The notes under the pieces: generated by a model
Told to the model about the DNA's origin: nothing
The model's database searches: none
Seen by the model: the letters and a program-made list of their open reading frames with translations, nothing else
Made by a program: the position numbers and the translations under genes
Shown here: positions 22,450 to 34,479 of the stretch, piece after piece
How the letters are laid out: each line of letters opens with the position of its first letter
Numbering within the stretch: position 1 is the stretch's first letter
NCBI GenBank assembly: GCA_944470555.2
Contig: OX104131.1
Location: forward strand, 14,376,515 to 14,440,514
Origin: Heterobilharzia americana
Taxonomy: Eukaryota; Platyhelminthes; Trematoda; Strigeidida; Schistosomatidae
Length of the DNA: 64,000 nt
Direction: 5' to 3'

Positions 22450-22760
22450 TTCCCCAGTAGGTGGGGTAATCGTGGAGATATTCCAGAATCCGCAAAAGAT
22501 TGGGAGGGGTCCAATGACACTTGGCGTCAGAAGGCAGGCGTTGTTTCCACCAAGCAGCTGTGTTCAGATTGGAATTCAGCATCAAATGTTCTCATCGAGC
22601 TTTTGTTACAAACAGGAGAAAGAAAGAAGAAGCACTAGCAGATATGGAAAGGAGAACTACTACGAGATCGAAAGTGGAGAGGAGAGAAGTTCCCATTCTT
22701 TTAGACCAGTTCGAACTTTATGAACATTTTCGTTTGTGCACGTGCGGCCGCTTCTGGAGG
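22450..22760 (+). repeat. Unclassified dispersed repeat, copy 2
   Basis: Counterpart of 15342-15644 (minus): shared landmarks include GCGTTGTTTCCACCAAGCAG, CATCAAATGTTC, GCAGATATGGAAAGGAGA and GAGAGGAGAGAAGTTCCCAT. One frame continues into LDQFELYEHFRLCTCGRFW, which could be part of an element ORF1. Confidence 0.6.
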
Positions 22761-25193
22761 CCTTTCCCCGGTGTGAAAGAATTTGTTGGATGGGGAACTC
22801 CCCCTCAGGCCCGTCGTGGAACACTTCTTTTCAACCGGTACTTTGTGGGTGCACATATCACTTGTAGGCGTTACAACTGGCTAGATTTGTGGATCATAAG
22901 AATGCAAGTGCTGATAGAGTAACTCATGATTAAATATGAGGTTCAGTTAAAGTCGCCCCCTCCAGGGCGGTTCTAACTCGAGCACACTATATCTGGATGT
23001 GTAGTAAGGATTTGTGTCAGCTCCTGGTGTTCTGAGGGTGAAGTAAAGTTATGCCGCTTCGACCTTCAGTTCGTCGCTTAAACGAGGACCACTGAGAATT
23101 AACGGGCAGTGTCCTAAAAGTGGGCAGATGCGCACTTTATAGAGTAGAACCTGTGACTCAGCGCTTTATAAGTTACGAATCGTGCATCTCAAGAGTTTTC
23201 GTTACTTAGATATTAACTGAGCTGTTTGTCCCGAGAACGTCAAGTCTCTCGAATGTATGATGCCAAGATCTAGCGAAGAAGAGAGTCTAGGTAGCTGTTT
23301 TTCAGACGGCCCGAGTGTCAGGTTAGGGTTATCGTTGCCTACGCTAAGCCAACCACTTTTATCAGTATTGAATTCAAAGTGAGACTGCATACCATGATGT
23401 AAGTTTACCTAGCTTCTGTCGGGCAGTATCCAGAGTGCGACACAGTTCATGAGAGTGACAATTTTACTCAACCCTTCAGTCATTGGCGTATAGGAGTTTT
23501 TCACCTTCACTAAAGTAGTTACACACACTGCTGATATAAATTATAAACAACGAAGGCCCAATGACACTATCCTTTACAACTCTAATAGTTGCATGTTAAG
23601 GTCTAGATTGCATAGAGTTTAGGTTTACGATTTCAGTACGATCACTAAGGAATGATTTTATCCAACTACATTATGAGACACCTTATCAAACACTTTAGAC
23701 ACACTGAAGTATAGAACAGTGACGATTTTACGTGCCTCACGGTAACCAGTGCTGAACTAGAAGAAATCTAAATGGCAGGTAACGTAGGACCTATTCTTCA
23801 TGAAACCGTGCTGGGACTTGATGAGTGGGTTTTCTGTTAGTAGGTGATCAAGAACACTGTTCTTTTTTAGTTTTTCCATAGTTCTAGGGAGGACCGGTTT
23901 TGTGTTGGTCGGCCAGTAATTAGTGACGTTTGATTTGCTTCCGGACTTGTAGCGAGGTGTTATGTAGCTGATTTTTTATTCAGTGGGATGTACATCACTT
24001 TCCTTTGGTAGAGCGAATATCTTAAGCAGGAACAAAGATATATCGTCACCACCGTTTCTAACGACGATTTAGTTTAGGTTGTCTATTCCCATGACTGTTG
24101 ACAGCCACAAGTTCTTGATAGCCTTTGTGATACTTTTGATAGTAAATTGCACTTTGGAGCCAGTTTACAGACATCATCAAATTGATAATGGTGAAGAAAT
24201 CTCCGTTAGTTGAGCTGTCCTAAATGATGCAGTTATCGCATCACGGTTTATCATGACAACAAAGTGGCGGTGTTAAGTGTGCTGGGACTGATCTTTGTGA
24301 GCGATTCAATGTATAGTCCAAGAATTTCCACGGGTTCGTTTCCGATCTATCCGTTGTGCAATGAATAAGCAACGTCCTTCGTTACTGCAAACGTTTATTC
24401 GAGAGGGGAGTCAGACTATGTATCCTGGAGCCAATTTCTAGGGCATTAAGCCCTTCGTTCATTGAGTCTCGTGCACGTAAAGTCTTAGTTGCCTGGTAGG
24501 TATCGTAGCTTCAGTGCAACACCAGGAGGTCTTTAAAGGAGCGGTACAGCGCAGATAAGTTCCTTAGTTTGTTGCGAGGTTCCCGAGGGATTCATTGGTC
24601 CTTATTCTTCTTCACTTTAGCTTCCCCCGTAGGAGCAGTGATATCTGAACATAGCACTAAATTTCTGTATAAAAACGAGGGTGACTGTTAATGAGGCTGT
24701 TAGGGAGTATTCAACCCATGGGCTACATTTGAGGAACTCGACGAACACCACCTATTCTATACTTTTGCAGCCACGATACAAGGCATTTCTAATAGGCTCC
24801 CTGTCCCCCTCTCAAACAGGGAGGATTGGTGGGCAACAGGAAACCATCCTGCTGTCGGTGTTAGCGAATTCGCCAACAGCGTACGTAGTGACCGGGGCGA
24901 CGTCACGGGAAGACTAGATCTAGCGTACTATCTTGATGTGTAGGTGGACGGACACATCATTTCCATCTATGGGAATATAAGACAGATAGTATTTCATCGC
25001 AGTTTTGTGGGTCACAGTCGGTTTCCCAATTACTTCAGGGAGGTTAGCTTCCTGCAGTCAGTTTGAAGCGAACACTGGTGGACGCAGCACGGGAAAGTGG
25101 TTGAGCAGTGAGCCCAGCAGTTTCCTTCGATGAGCATGGCATTGTATAAACGTAGCCCATCAGGGTTTTATAGCTAGTACCGTTCATAATAAC

Positions 25194-25436
25194 CTAAAAT
25201 GAATCAGGGAAGGCATTTAGTGTGCCATCGTCAATTTTATTAGCTATGGCAAGTATATGTACATTGATCAGGCAACCTCCTCCATGACTGTGATCCCGGT
25301 TGGTGAGATAAACAGTGCAAGCATTTAAGCACAGGTCTACATCATGGGCCGAAGTAGGGCACCATGATTCAGTGACCGATGTTATAGTGGTAAATGAGTA
25401 AAACCATCGTTCTGAAGCTAGAAATTTTTTCACCAA
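25194..25436 (-). pseudogene. Endonuclease N-terminal fragment (copy C)
   Basis: Carries TSVTESWCP with the catalytic Glu, and GGGCLINV, the beta strand before the GCIYRPP motif in relatives. Truncated by stops after 80 codons. Confidence 0.65.
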
Positions 25437-26047
25437 CGAGCGTGCATTTCCGAAAAGGTTACTGTGATTTGTGATATGTTTTGCAGCATCTCGAACGTCG
25501 GTTGGTCGGAGACGTTTCCTATGCCCAATTCATTAGACGCTGTGCGACTTGCATTACAGACATGATGAGACCCAGTAGCGGTGACCGGTGAGGTTTTATC
25601 GTCCAAAGATTTATGATCACCTGCTTTTTGAGGGCACACGCACGTAGTTGATATGCCATTCGTTCTTACTGGTGGCTTACAGTGTGGTTTATAACCGGTG
25701 TAAATCGAGGACGGTAGCTCCAAGCTTGTTAATAGCGGCTGAGACGGTCCCGTGTGCCGTGTGTGGTGAGGCTTGAAAGTGTGTATAGCATTTAGAAGAG
25801 GAATTATGTATCTTCTAATAGCACTGACTGTGGTTATCCGGGTGTCAATGTGGGTTTGGATGAGGTATATGTGACATGGTGTTCGGTATGCCGCACAGCA
25901 TCCTGTTGGGGCCCTGATGACTAGACAAACTTGACATGGGGTCTTACCTTGTGTGGGATGTCTCCAAGTTGCTGTAGTATGTCTTTGTGGCAGTTGAGGT
26001 TGGGTGTGAAACTTGCCCTTTGGGAGGTTATTTCCGAGATGCCCCAT
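25430..26047 (-). pseudogene. ORF1 of copy C
   Basis: 205 codons rich in Thr, Pro and His with basic patches; no zinc finger or RRM is visible. It directly precedes and slightly overlaps the endonuclease frame, as ORF1 precedes ORF2 in CR1-like elements. A similar Thr/Pro/His-rich frame precedes the endonuclease of copy D (30059-29673). Function inferred from position only. Confidence 0.45.
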
Positions 26048-26771
26048 TTTCAGTGGATCAGGTAGCGATTTTGTCTGCGGTTGCCATGTTAGCTAAGAAG
26101 TATTCTTCGCCATCGTTAGATGAATACGCCCAAAACTTGCCTTCTTCGGTAGTGGTACTTTACCCCGCTCCATCCGGCAGGAGAGATAAGAGCCAGCATA
26201 CCACCTTGGTAATGCTTCATGCTCCAATGCGAATTATATGTGCGACATTGCATTACCATTGGATAATAGTCTTTCAGATGTTTGTTTCTTTTTGCCGCAA
26301 CAACTTTTTTGATAACTTATACCTGCTTTGCTGTTTAGTTAACGCAATGAGTGGGAAGTGAATGGACTTGGATATTCATGCGGATTAGGTGGTTATATTG
26401 ACACCTACTGTTATCTGAAGTCGATGAAGTGAGTTTTTGTTGCAAGGAAACCATTAACATGTGAACTGATGTTAAAATAAACGTTTATCTAACGAAAAGC
26501 GGGACTATACTGGCTGGTTATGCATCCCAGTCACATGTAAGGCAAACGTCAAACATTGTGCGGCTTTGGTGCCACTTTATTCTGAACAGAGAATGGTGAA
26601 TGGGAACGGCCGAAACTCGTAAACAGTCTGTATGTGCCGTAAAGCGATATTTTCCTGTTCTTTTTGTAACATGCGGACATTTTTGGTATCATGACAAATC
26701 TTGATGTCCTCATATCTGTACCACACAGGAGGGCTCAATTAATGGAGATTTCTCCACAATTATCAATTTGA

Positions 26772-26890
26772 GACGCTTGTAAACTGGCTTATCTCATGTT
26801 AACCACCTAACTTGAGAAAAGAATACTTGCTTATTTAAACAAACAAATAAATATTTTCTTATCAGCTTATGAATTTAACATGAGAGAAGC
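26772..26890. repeat. Inverted pair of the dispersed TGTAAACTGG...TCATGTTA repeat
   Basis: The plus-strand copy (CGCTTGTAAACTGGCTTATC then TCATGTTAA) is followed about 70 bp later by TTAACATGAGAGAAGC, the inverse of its second half. They could form a 15-17 bp stem. Confidence 0.6.
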
Positions 26891-27250
26891 AAAATTTATT
26901 CAAAGAAGTTAAGTCGGTAGGTACCTTCACCCTGCTGTATGGTGCTGCGGATGCTCTGACAGTCACAGAAGCGGTTTCGCTGAACTGTGAGGCAAGCTGA
27001 AATAGAACAGTTCACGGGAATCAGAATTTTCTTTTCCTTAGACGACGACCATTAAAAGCCGAGTCAGGCCACGGCCTCACAGGTGGAGGATTATCGTGGA
27101 CGTTGTAGAATATCGAAGTAGGGAGGGCTGCATTCGGTTGCGCATCTCACGGGCTACAAAGTGAAATAATCCCACCCATTTGAGTAAACTACCAAGTGGG
27201 AGTTACATTTCGGGTCTAAAAAATCCAATCCCCCCTAAAAGGATGCATTA

Positions 27251-27844
27251 ACCGGCCCCCTTCCTCCTCAGCCGAATATGACGACAAGCTAACAAGCGTG
27301 TTCGCCCGTGTGGCAACACTACCACACACAGCGAAAATTATACGTGGTGACTTTAACATGCCAGATATAAAGTGGCAACCAATCAGCTATCCAGAGCGCT
27401 TTGATAAATTCATGAGCATTCTTGAAAAAGAGGGCTGGCAACAACGTGTGGAACACCCTACCAGGTACAATAGTGTCCTGGACCTAGTCTTCACGGACGG
27501 AACCACACCCGCAAAAGGCCAAGTGGGTACACAGTTTCCAGGTAGCGATCACAAGATTGTATATGGATACTTCAACGTATCATGCACAAACTCAGCCCAA
27601 AAGTCGGGAACAGTACTAACTAGAAATTACAAGTATGCCAAGTGGGACGAACTACAATCGTTTCTGCGCTGCCTAGATTGCAGCCCCTACTTTACCAACA
27701 GTTCAGCCAAAGAACTCTGTGATCTATTCTATGAATATATAGGCACAGCTCAAGACTATGTTGCTCCACCGCTCCGAGGAGAAATTAAGAAAAACAGAGC
27801 TGACTATATACCTAAGAAAGTACGCATCCGCATGGGAAACCATG
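27251..27844 (+). repeat. Left arm of a 594-bp inverted duplication
   Basis: Reverse complement of 28044-28637. Translations of both arms agree over 183 codons without a difference, and every stretch I compared base by base is identical. Identity falls abruptly to about 75 percent over the 20 bp before 27251 (GATGCATTAACCGG against GGTGCATTTACCGG), then disappears. Confidence 0.9.
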
Positions 27845-28043
27845 TCAGAGGGTACTATAAGTCGAATGACTTTTCGTCCCTTGTCACACTCAAAGACACA
27901 TACGACACATTCAAGGCGGAAAGAGTAACAGAAGCTGTTAAACAAGAACGCATCCAATGTAGTAAAACTAGTAATACAGAAGCACTAGTGAGACCGATGA
28001 AAACCCGGATAAGTGGCTCCAGAAATAGTACCCCTAGTTTAAT
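27251..28043 (+). mobile_element. CR1-like fragment, plus-strand half of the fold-back (copy D')
   Basis: An open frame from 27298 gives the endonuclease C-terminal half (IIRGDFNMPDIKW, YNSVLDLVFTDG, FPGSDHKIVYGYF) and the linker to RT (VRIRMGNHVRGYYKSND ... VTLKDTYDTFKAE). Catalytic Asp/Asn and SDH are intact. It stops mid-element at 28043 where the opposite-strand copy begins. No 3' end of the element is present. Confidence 0.85.
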
Positions 28044-28637
28044 CATGGTTTCCCATGCGGATGCGTACTTTCTTAGGTATATAGTCAGCTCTGTTTTTCT
28101 TAATTTCTCCTCGGAGCGGTGGAGCAACATAGTCTTGAGCTGTGCCTATATATTCATAGAATAGATCACAGAGTTCTTTGGCTGAACTGTTGGTAAAGTA
28201 GGGGCTGCAATCTAGGCAGCGCAGAAACGATTGTAGTTCGTCCCACTTGGCATACTTGTAATTTCTAGTTAGTACTGTTCCCGACTTTTGGGCTGAGTTT
28301 GTGCATGATACGTTGAAGTATCCATATACAATCTTGTGATCGCTACCTGGAAACTGTGTACCCACTTGGCCTTTTGCGGGTGTGGTTCCGTCCGTGAAGA
28401 CTAGGTCCAGGACACTATTGTACCTGGTAGGGTGTTCCACACGTTGTTGCCAGCCCTCTTTTTCAAGAATGCTCATGAATTTATCAAAGCGCTCTGGATA
28501 GCTGATTGGTTGCCACTTTATATCTGGCATGTTAAAGTCACCACGTATAATTTTCGCTGTGTGTGGTAGTGTTGCCACACGGGCGAACACGCTTGTTAGC
28601 TTGTCGTCATATTCGGCTGAGGAGGAAGGGGGCCGGT
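28044..28637 (-). repeat. Right arm of the 594-bp inverted duplication
   Basis: Same length as the left arm, so no indel separates them. The arms are convergent, with a 199-bp single-copy spacer (27845-28043) that continues the left arm's reading frame. Confidence 0.9.
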
Positions 28638-29672
28638 AAATGCACCCTATTTGGAGGGAAGTGGAGCGAGTAAGTTTGGCGATAATCCGTAGTGAGTCGT
28701 CGATCTCACTTAGCTCAGATTTAGGGCACTGCGTAGCAGTGATGTCGGATTTTATATAATTAATGCACCCTCCTCCCTTGCCATGTAGTCTGTCCTTCCT
28801 GAAGGAGGAATAGTTTTCGACGGAGATCTCTGCACCACAATATCAGAGGTACACCATGTTTCTGTAACCATTATCATGGACAGATCACTTATCAGAGACA
28901 GCGGCATAATCTCTTTCATTTTTTTGCGTATAGAGCGGGCGTTAATCAGGCAAAGGAGAGCGAGTTGGAGTAAAAAAGTGTTTGGATACACCTCGGAAAA
29001 AGTCAGCACTTCTGTACATTTCTTGTGGGTCCTTTGCATACATCGCGCTAGTAATTTCATGACCTTTTGTACAGGACGACGATTCGATACTGTTTACCTC
29101 GGAAGGAGCGAGGTGTTCACCACATTGTGATTGGTATAGAGACCGTTGGTCAGGGTAGAGAGCAGATGATCCGACAGCATCCGAATCACCTGCATTGCTG
29201 GTGGCGCTGCAGCCGTAGGCTGTCCAAAAAACCCTGTTCGTAAGAAGTAACGGGGATTGATAAGTTGTATGGCACACCTATCCGCTGGTTGCCGTATACA
29301 TCTTGGTCATAGCCAAATTCATATTCCCCAAGATTTTCTTTAGGGGATCTGTTGTAAGTTTGTCCTCGTGTGGCCTATGACCCACGTTTTGCGGCGTATG
29401 GGTGGGGCGGAAAGCATAGTCTGTGACTACCATTCGGCTCCCTATCCAATAACTGTGACCTTTGAGGGGTCTGGCCGTGATGTGTGTCTGCTAGTGACCG
29501 CGGAAGTGTTAAAAAGTGTGGATCGCCTGGAGGGTAGTTATTTGACTTGGTCATAGGATGACCTGCAAAATAACGTTTGGCACTTTCCCTGGTGTGACTT
29601 TGCGAGGGTACAATGGTCTTTCGGCCATTCGTATTGCTTTTTCGTCTATTGGTTTGGCTGCCTAACTGCCTT

Positions 29673-30392
29673 TTACGGCAATTTATTTAACCTGGGTAGG
29701 TGCATAGTGGGGTTTGTATAAGAGTGTCTAGTGCTATCTGCACTCTTTATCATCTGCCCATTTGATGCATATAAGTTATGCACTGGCTGAAGTGGGGGTA
29801 GATTAGACTGTTTACGTGCTAGGCTTCGGGACGGCCCTATGGTAACAGTGTGATTGTGGCTGGGGCTGGGCATGTTTACATGCTGAGTGGCACCTGGTGA
29901 CGACATAATAATGTCTTCAGTATTTTGTTGGGTCGATAGCGTAGCACTTGGTTTGGGGGTGACTTGTGTGACAGGGTGAGATGGGGACTGGCTTTCCACT
30001 TCTGTAGGCAGTGAGATGACCTTTACTAGATCGTGTGCCTGTTTCTGAGTGTAGTTCATAGATTTGTCCGAGCCTACCGTCGTGTCATAGGCTCAACTAC
30101 ATCTGTGTGTGAGTTAGCTAATTTGTGGGCTTTGGTGTCCCTTTTTCCATTGTGTTGGAACAGTAACCAGTTCGCTAATAGATTGTGTTGCTGTTTTGGG
30201 TACCACAGCCTGACTAGAATTTGCAGCTTTTGATATTTTTGTGCGGCTACGTCTCTGACAAGGTGGTAAGTCTTGTGAAAGTTTGACACTTTTATATGCT
30301 GTGGATACACTAATAAGTTGCTTGGGTGATAGTAAGTGTCTGGCGTGGTAAGAGCCACTAAATTTGAACAACAAGGGACAGGTATATTTCAA
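29673..30392 (-). pseudogene. ORF1 pieces of copy D
   Basis: Overlapping frames (30392-30114, 30358-30074 and 30059-29673), basic and then Thr/Ser/Pro-rich (VTQVTPKPSATLSTQQN; HNHTVTIGPSRSLARKQ). No zinc finger is visible in this copy. Identified by place before the endonuclease and by likeness to 26047-25430. Confidence 0.5.
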
Positions 30393-31255
30393 TGCTTCTT
30401 CGCGTTGCCTGAGGTCCGAGATTTTCAGAACTAGGAGGGAGATTGTACGTCCTTAACAGAATAGAATCGATAGAAATTAATTTAAACATGAGGAAAACGA
30501 GAAGTTACGTCACGTTCGTAAGTGGCACCTTAATTAGGTGCAGTCAGCATGATAACGACGATTTCGTCCAATATTACGCTTTCATGAAGCGCTGACCATG
30601 CACGTGGTTTTGGCATATCTGTCCATGGTACCGTGTGGCGCAAGTCTTTTCTACAGGATTGCCTAGGGAGGTCGTGAAGGACCTCAGTGGCCGCTGAGAT
30701 GCCACTCTAAGTTCAAACGACGAGAGTGTCAACTCCATTTCTTGAAAAGCCACATCTGCGAATGGCCCAAAAAGGGATAAACGACGACTAGGAATGCGAC
30801 CCACCACGAAGGTCCTGAACTCCGAAGTTGCTTTAACAGCTACCCCCACTGTAAACCCGCAAAATGGGTCACAGAGGAAAGGAAGGCTCACCCTTCCCAC
30901 AAAAAACCACCCATAGGGCACGACAATAGGAGTGTTGGTTACAGATAGAACTTTATCACCTTGTTTAACGTCCCTGCGTGCCATGGCAGTCCTCTTGAAA
31001 ACAGAGAGTGGCGATAGCAAGGGGTGTGCTCCATCTAGGACCGGGCAGCTTTGAAGTGAAGGGGTACGGGCTCTACGGAGGGAGCCACCAACATCAAGGG
31101 AAGCCTCAAATGATGAGAGTGACCCCAAAGTCAGCAAAGGCGGCGGAAAGATTCATGTTGCAGCCATATACACTAGTCATCGCTGCCCATCCGGCGTTAG
31201 GGCTAGGCCAGACCGGCCATGGCCGGCAAGAAGGGCATCACGCCTAGCGTCCCAC
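30393..31255. other. Decayed sequence, no assignable gene
   Basis: A 187-codon opening on the minus strand (30574-31137) has no motif. Plus-strand pieces may be the start of ORF1 of copy E. GC content is higher here than in the window's introns. Confidence 0.35.
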
Positions 31256-31723
31256 ATGCCGAAACCAACAACCGTGTTTGTCCATAGCGTGCCAAAATTA
31301 ACAGTCGTCACATTAGTAAAGAGGTATGTCCATGATGTTCAACATTGGCAATGGCCGACAGAAGAGACAGAGTTGAATAGGCTAGTGGTGGCGGTGGCCC
31401 GCAGACTGTCACGTCCCTCGCACTTGACAACGACGGCACCACCCAGGTCAGTGGTCATCAACTTCGGGCATCGACAGCTTCTGACAAAAGTACTCCGAAC
31501 TCGATGCGCAGTCAGAGACAACATCAGCGGGAACGTTGGCCGCCGCGAATACAGGCTCAGGACACTGCGGCGGCAGCAAAAGATAGCCATGCTTAGTGCC
31601 GAAGTCAGCATCGCTGTCAATGGACAAGATATCCAAATCGTCCTTGACCCTGTGAGATCCTCAGAGACCACCGTGGGAAAAAACGTGATTGGGCCCGTTC
31701 CACCGGAGCTGACCGTCCTGTAG
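31256..31723 (+). pseudogene. ORF1 fragment of copy E
   Basis: 155 codons. The half beginning RSVVINFGHRQLLTKVLRT, then YRLRTLRRQQKI, parallels VVNFESPEVLAIVLQTWY and RPRTLRQQQTE at 34904. These repeats of hydrophobic and Arg-rich segments suggest an RNA-binding domain (RRM-like); that is an inference. Confidence 0.55.
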
Positions 31724-32403
31724 CAAGTTTCACCATCGTGTACGGCCTCCTTCAGCCTGCTACCACCAAGACAACCCAAGCTGTTAGAGACATATCCAAC
31801 CGTCTTTGCAGTATGTGAGGGGACTCAGAAGTAAGATGCGGGAATTACGATCTCTCGGTCTTGGCCGGGACAGTGCAACCACAAGCTTGGGGTGCGACCG
31901 AAACCTACTAAATACTATCAAAAAGGTTGGACTGTTTGAGAATACTTCCGATAATACTCACCGGAGATTGGGCGGGAAACTGTCTAAATTAGGCTACCTT
32001 CTTACCCGCGACCATCTGCCAGAAGAAAACGTTCAGGTTCAAACCCCTTTGGGAGCGGCGATCACGGCGCGGTAGTGTTTGATCTAGTAACCAATGTACA
32101 ACTGTCGTATGAGGGATCTTAACGTTGTCTTTGACACAGCAAGACAAACTACATGGCGACGAACTAATACCCGCCAACAGCACTATGGCCTCAAGGGTGG
32201 AGTAACCTTTCTATTGATCAACACTAGGAACTAGTTAGAAGTGTCATCAAGAGAGTGATCTCTGAAAGCTCCCCAGTAGTCACAACAATACGGAAGGGGC
32301 TAACCTTGTGACCCAAACGAGGCACTGGAAGCCTCTCAAAGGCCGACATGAAAGCATGGCATAAGGGGGGATCCCTAAAGAAGAGTCCGATCATACCGCG
32401 TAT

Positions 32404-33652
32404 GTGGAAATCGATGAAACATCAAAGTGGAAGGGAACAGGAAGTCGTTCTGGACGAATCTTGCCTGGAAGTTCGAGACGAAACCTCAACACCATTTGTC
32501 GTTTCATATCTGACAGAAAGTTCACCAGCCAGGGAGTTCGCGTCCTGGGAGGCCAGAACGGAGCGAACCTATCGGGACTAGAGATGGCTGAAACCTTTAG
32601 CATCACCTTCAACACACAACTGAACATGTCGCCATCCGGCCAAAACTGCCCACTGCCGGACAGACATTCAGCAGGGCTGAACGCATGAGAGTCGCCTGGG
32701 GTAAAGGTAACTCCCACTATGGTCTTCGAAAAGCTATCAGAGCTCTGCGTAGGGAAAGCACCGGGATGCGATGACGCCCGGCTTGGTCTACTGAAAGAAT
32801 GCTCGGGTACCTTATGCAGTTTGCTCTGTGATCTGTTTCAACACTCCTCAGACAATTACACGCTTCCACGAGAATGGAAACGTGCTACCCAGCTTCCCAC
32901 CTTCAAAGGAGGAGACAGGCAGAACCCTAGGTGCTATCGACCCATAGCACTTCTACTAATGGTGTTAAAAGTAGTGGAGAGCCAGGTATACGACCACGCC
33001 AAGGAGTACTCGGTGACGAGGGGAGTACCAGGTGATGCTCAGAATGGTTTCGGGAGGGGTCGGTTCTGCGCTTCAGAAATTCTGGTGGCCGGTGGTGAGT
33101 GGACGGCGTGCTGGGACCTCCGAATTCCCGTCCAAGTCATTTTCCTGGATTTTACTAAGGCCTTTGACACAGCTCCACGCACCAACCTCACGCGCAAAAT
33201 ATCAAAGTTGGGTGCCAAGGGCCAAATGATCTCCTGGCCACACGACTGCTCAGACGGTAGAGAATTCTGCACAACGGGATCCGCTCAACTCGGAGGACAT
33301 CATTAGTCAGTGTATCACAGGAGCTGACTCTGTGTCTGCTGCCACTCCTTCTTTTGTGAATGGCCTCCCATCGAGTCTCAGTTCTTCAGTTTTATTTTAC
33401 GCTGACGCTGTTAAGCCATGGAGAGTTGAGACATCCGAAGTAGAATCGAATGCGCTGCAAAGTGGTCTAAGATTGCTCGCAGAGTGGCTGGAAAATAAGG
33501 GACTGGCACCGCATCCGGACAAGTGCCCAGCAGTGTTCATGCGCACCCCTTGCCCCACAGAAGGTACCCTACTCTTTTTGTGGAACGCAACCTTCCTACA
33601 CCGTCACGGATACAGACCTGGGACTAATGCTCACCAAAAGGCTAGACACTAG
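32404..33652 (+). pseudogene. Reverse transcriptase fragments of copy E
   Basis: 32719-33306 holds most of the palm: LSELCVGKAPGCDDARLGLL, LPTFKGGDRQNPRCYRPIAL, AQNGFGRGRFCAS, and an intact VIFLDFTKAFDTAPRTNL. A frame change leads to 33332-33652 with LSSSVLFYADAVKPW, where YADD has become YADA, and LAEWLENKGLAPHPDKC. The first catalytic Asp is kept and the third lost, so it is inactive. Confidence 0.82.
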
Positions 33653-33659
33653 CTTGAAC

Positions 33660-34272
33660 CACCCAGAAGGTGCCTCCAGAGCCTGCACAACACTGCATTT
33701 CATGCGCCGACGACTAGGTGCCCTCACCCCGGAACTCTTCCTAGGGCTGCGCAAGACCTACATGTGACCTCACCCGGGGGTCCGCAACGTCACTGCACCG
33801 CCGTACCCGAAAAGAGAGGTGAGCCTCCTGAGGAAAGTCCAGGAGAAGGCAGCAAAGATTGCCGTGGGAATGCGGCAAAAACCCAATGACGACAGGTTAT
33901 GATAATAGTGATATATATTTCATACAACATAGGTTACATGAACACAAAAGACCTAGGAATCTACTCTCTCAGCTGCCGCAGATCACGTGATGACATGATA
34001 ACGGCTTATAGAATGCTAGGTAATCCGAGTCATTCACACGATAGTCTTAACGAACGGTCACTGTGGTGATTCTCGTGGTAACCCAAGGAGAATCACCTCA
34101 TGTGCTCTCACACTTCTCTCTGCGGGTTTGTGGTCATTGGGAAGCAGTGCCTGCCAAAATTTCTACTGTTACATCCACTGGCAGCTTCAAGGCGAGGTTG
34201 GACAGTTACGCAGCGACGCGTGGTTTGCGCTCATTTAGCTGGGATATGGACTCAGTTGATACAACTTGGTAA
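33660..34272 (+). pseudogene. ORF2 C-terminal fragments of copy E
   Basis: Pieces LGIYSLSCRRSRDDMITAYRM (33955 on) and HFSLRVCGHWEAVPAK followed by SFKARLDSYAATRGL (34100-34230) are the usual last blocks of this pol type (FSLRV..W..LP ... SFK..LD). Confidence 0.75.
33901..33945 (+). repeat. 45-bp insertion inside copy E
   Basis: TTTCATACAACATAGGTTAC with flanks, also present near 20557-20605 (plus strand). It separates coding blocks that are otherwise adjacent in the pol C-terminus. Confidence 0.5.
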
Positions 34273-34479
34273 CTCAGTGTGACTCAGCGCAGCCAACCCA
34301 TTACCGAACCTTTTGTCATGCTACTATCAACGCGAAACTGACTCAACTTCATACTTCCCCGCAGACAGATAGTATTACTATCTCTGTTCTCATAAGCTAT
34401 CCTATAATGCCGTTTGCCCTTTTTTCTACTGAATTTACGTTTTCATACTACTTGGTAAAAGCTCTCCCAATTACTCTTC

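Larger units (their letters stand above)
23200..26047 (-). mobile_element. CR1-like non-LTR retrotransposon, copy C (broken, minus strand)
   Basis: From 5' to 3' on the minus strand: ORF1-like frame 26047-25430, endonuclease start 25436-25194 (ITSVTESWCP, then NRDHSHGGGCLINV), strongly decayed RT, and a C-terminal palm/thumb piece at 23390-23202 (QSHFEFNTDKSGWLSVGN and SLDLGIIHSRDLTFS). The RT core between about 24900 and 23400 has no usable frame. Confidence 0.75.
28044..30392 (-). mobile_element. CR1-like non-LTR element, 5' part (copy D, minus strand)
   Basis: Minus-strand order: ORF1 pieces (30392-29673), endonuclease N-terminal half (29060-28752: CLINARSIRKKMKEI and MIMVTETWC), one frame break near 28835, then SVENYSSFRKDRLHGKGGG, LQIGCIYRPPSSSAEYDDKL and the intact block shared with copy D'. 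This is the best-preserved CR1-like copy in the window, with an open endonuclease for more than 270 codons. It ends abruptly at 28044 by folding back onto copy D', so RT and 3' end are missing. Confidence 0.85.

Noticed and set aside
27251..28637. Twin priming as cause of the inverted copies
   Set aside because: Twin priming yields divergent halves with the element's 3' end retained. Here the halves converge and no 3' end is present.
30574..31137. 187-codon minus-strand ORF as a gene
   Set aside because: No motif, no splice context; lies at the start of a decayed plus-strand retroelement.
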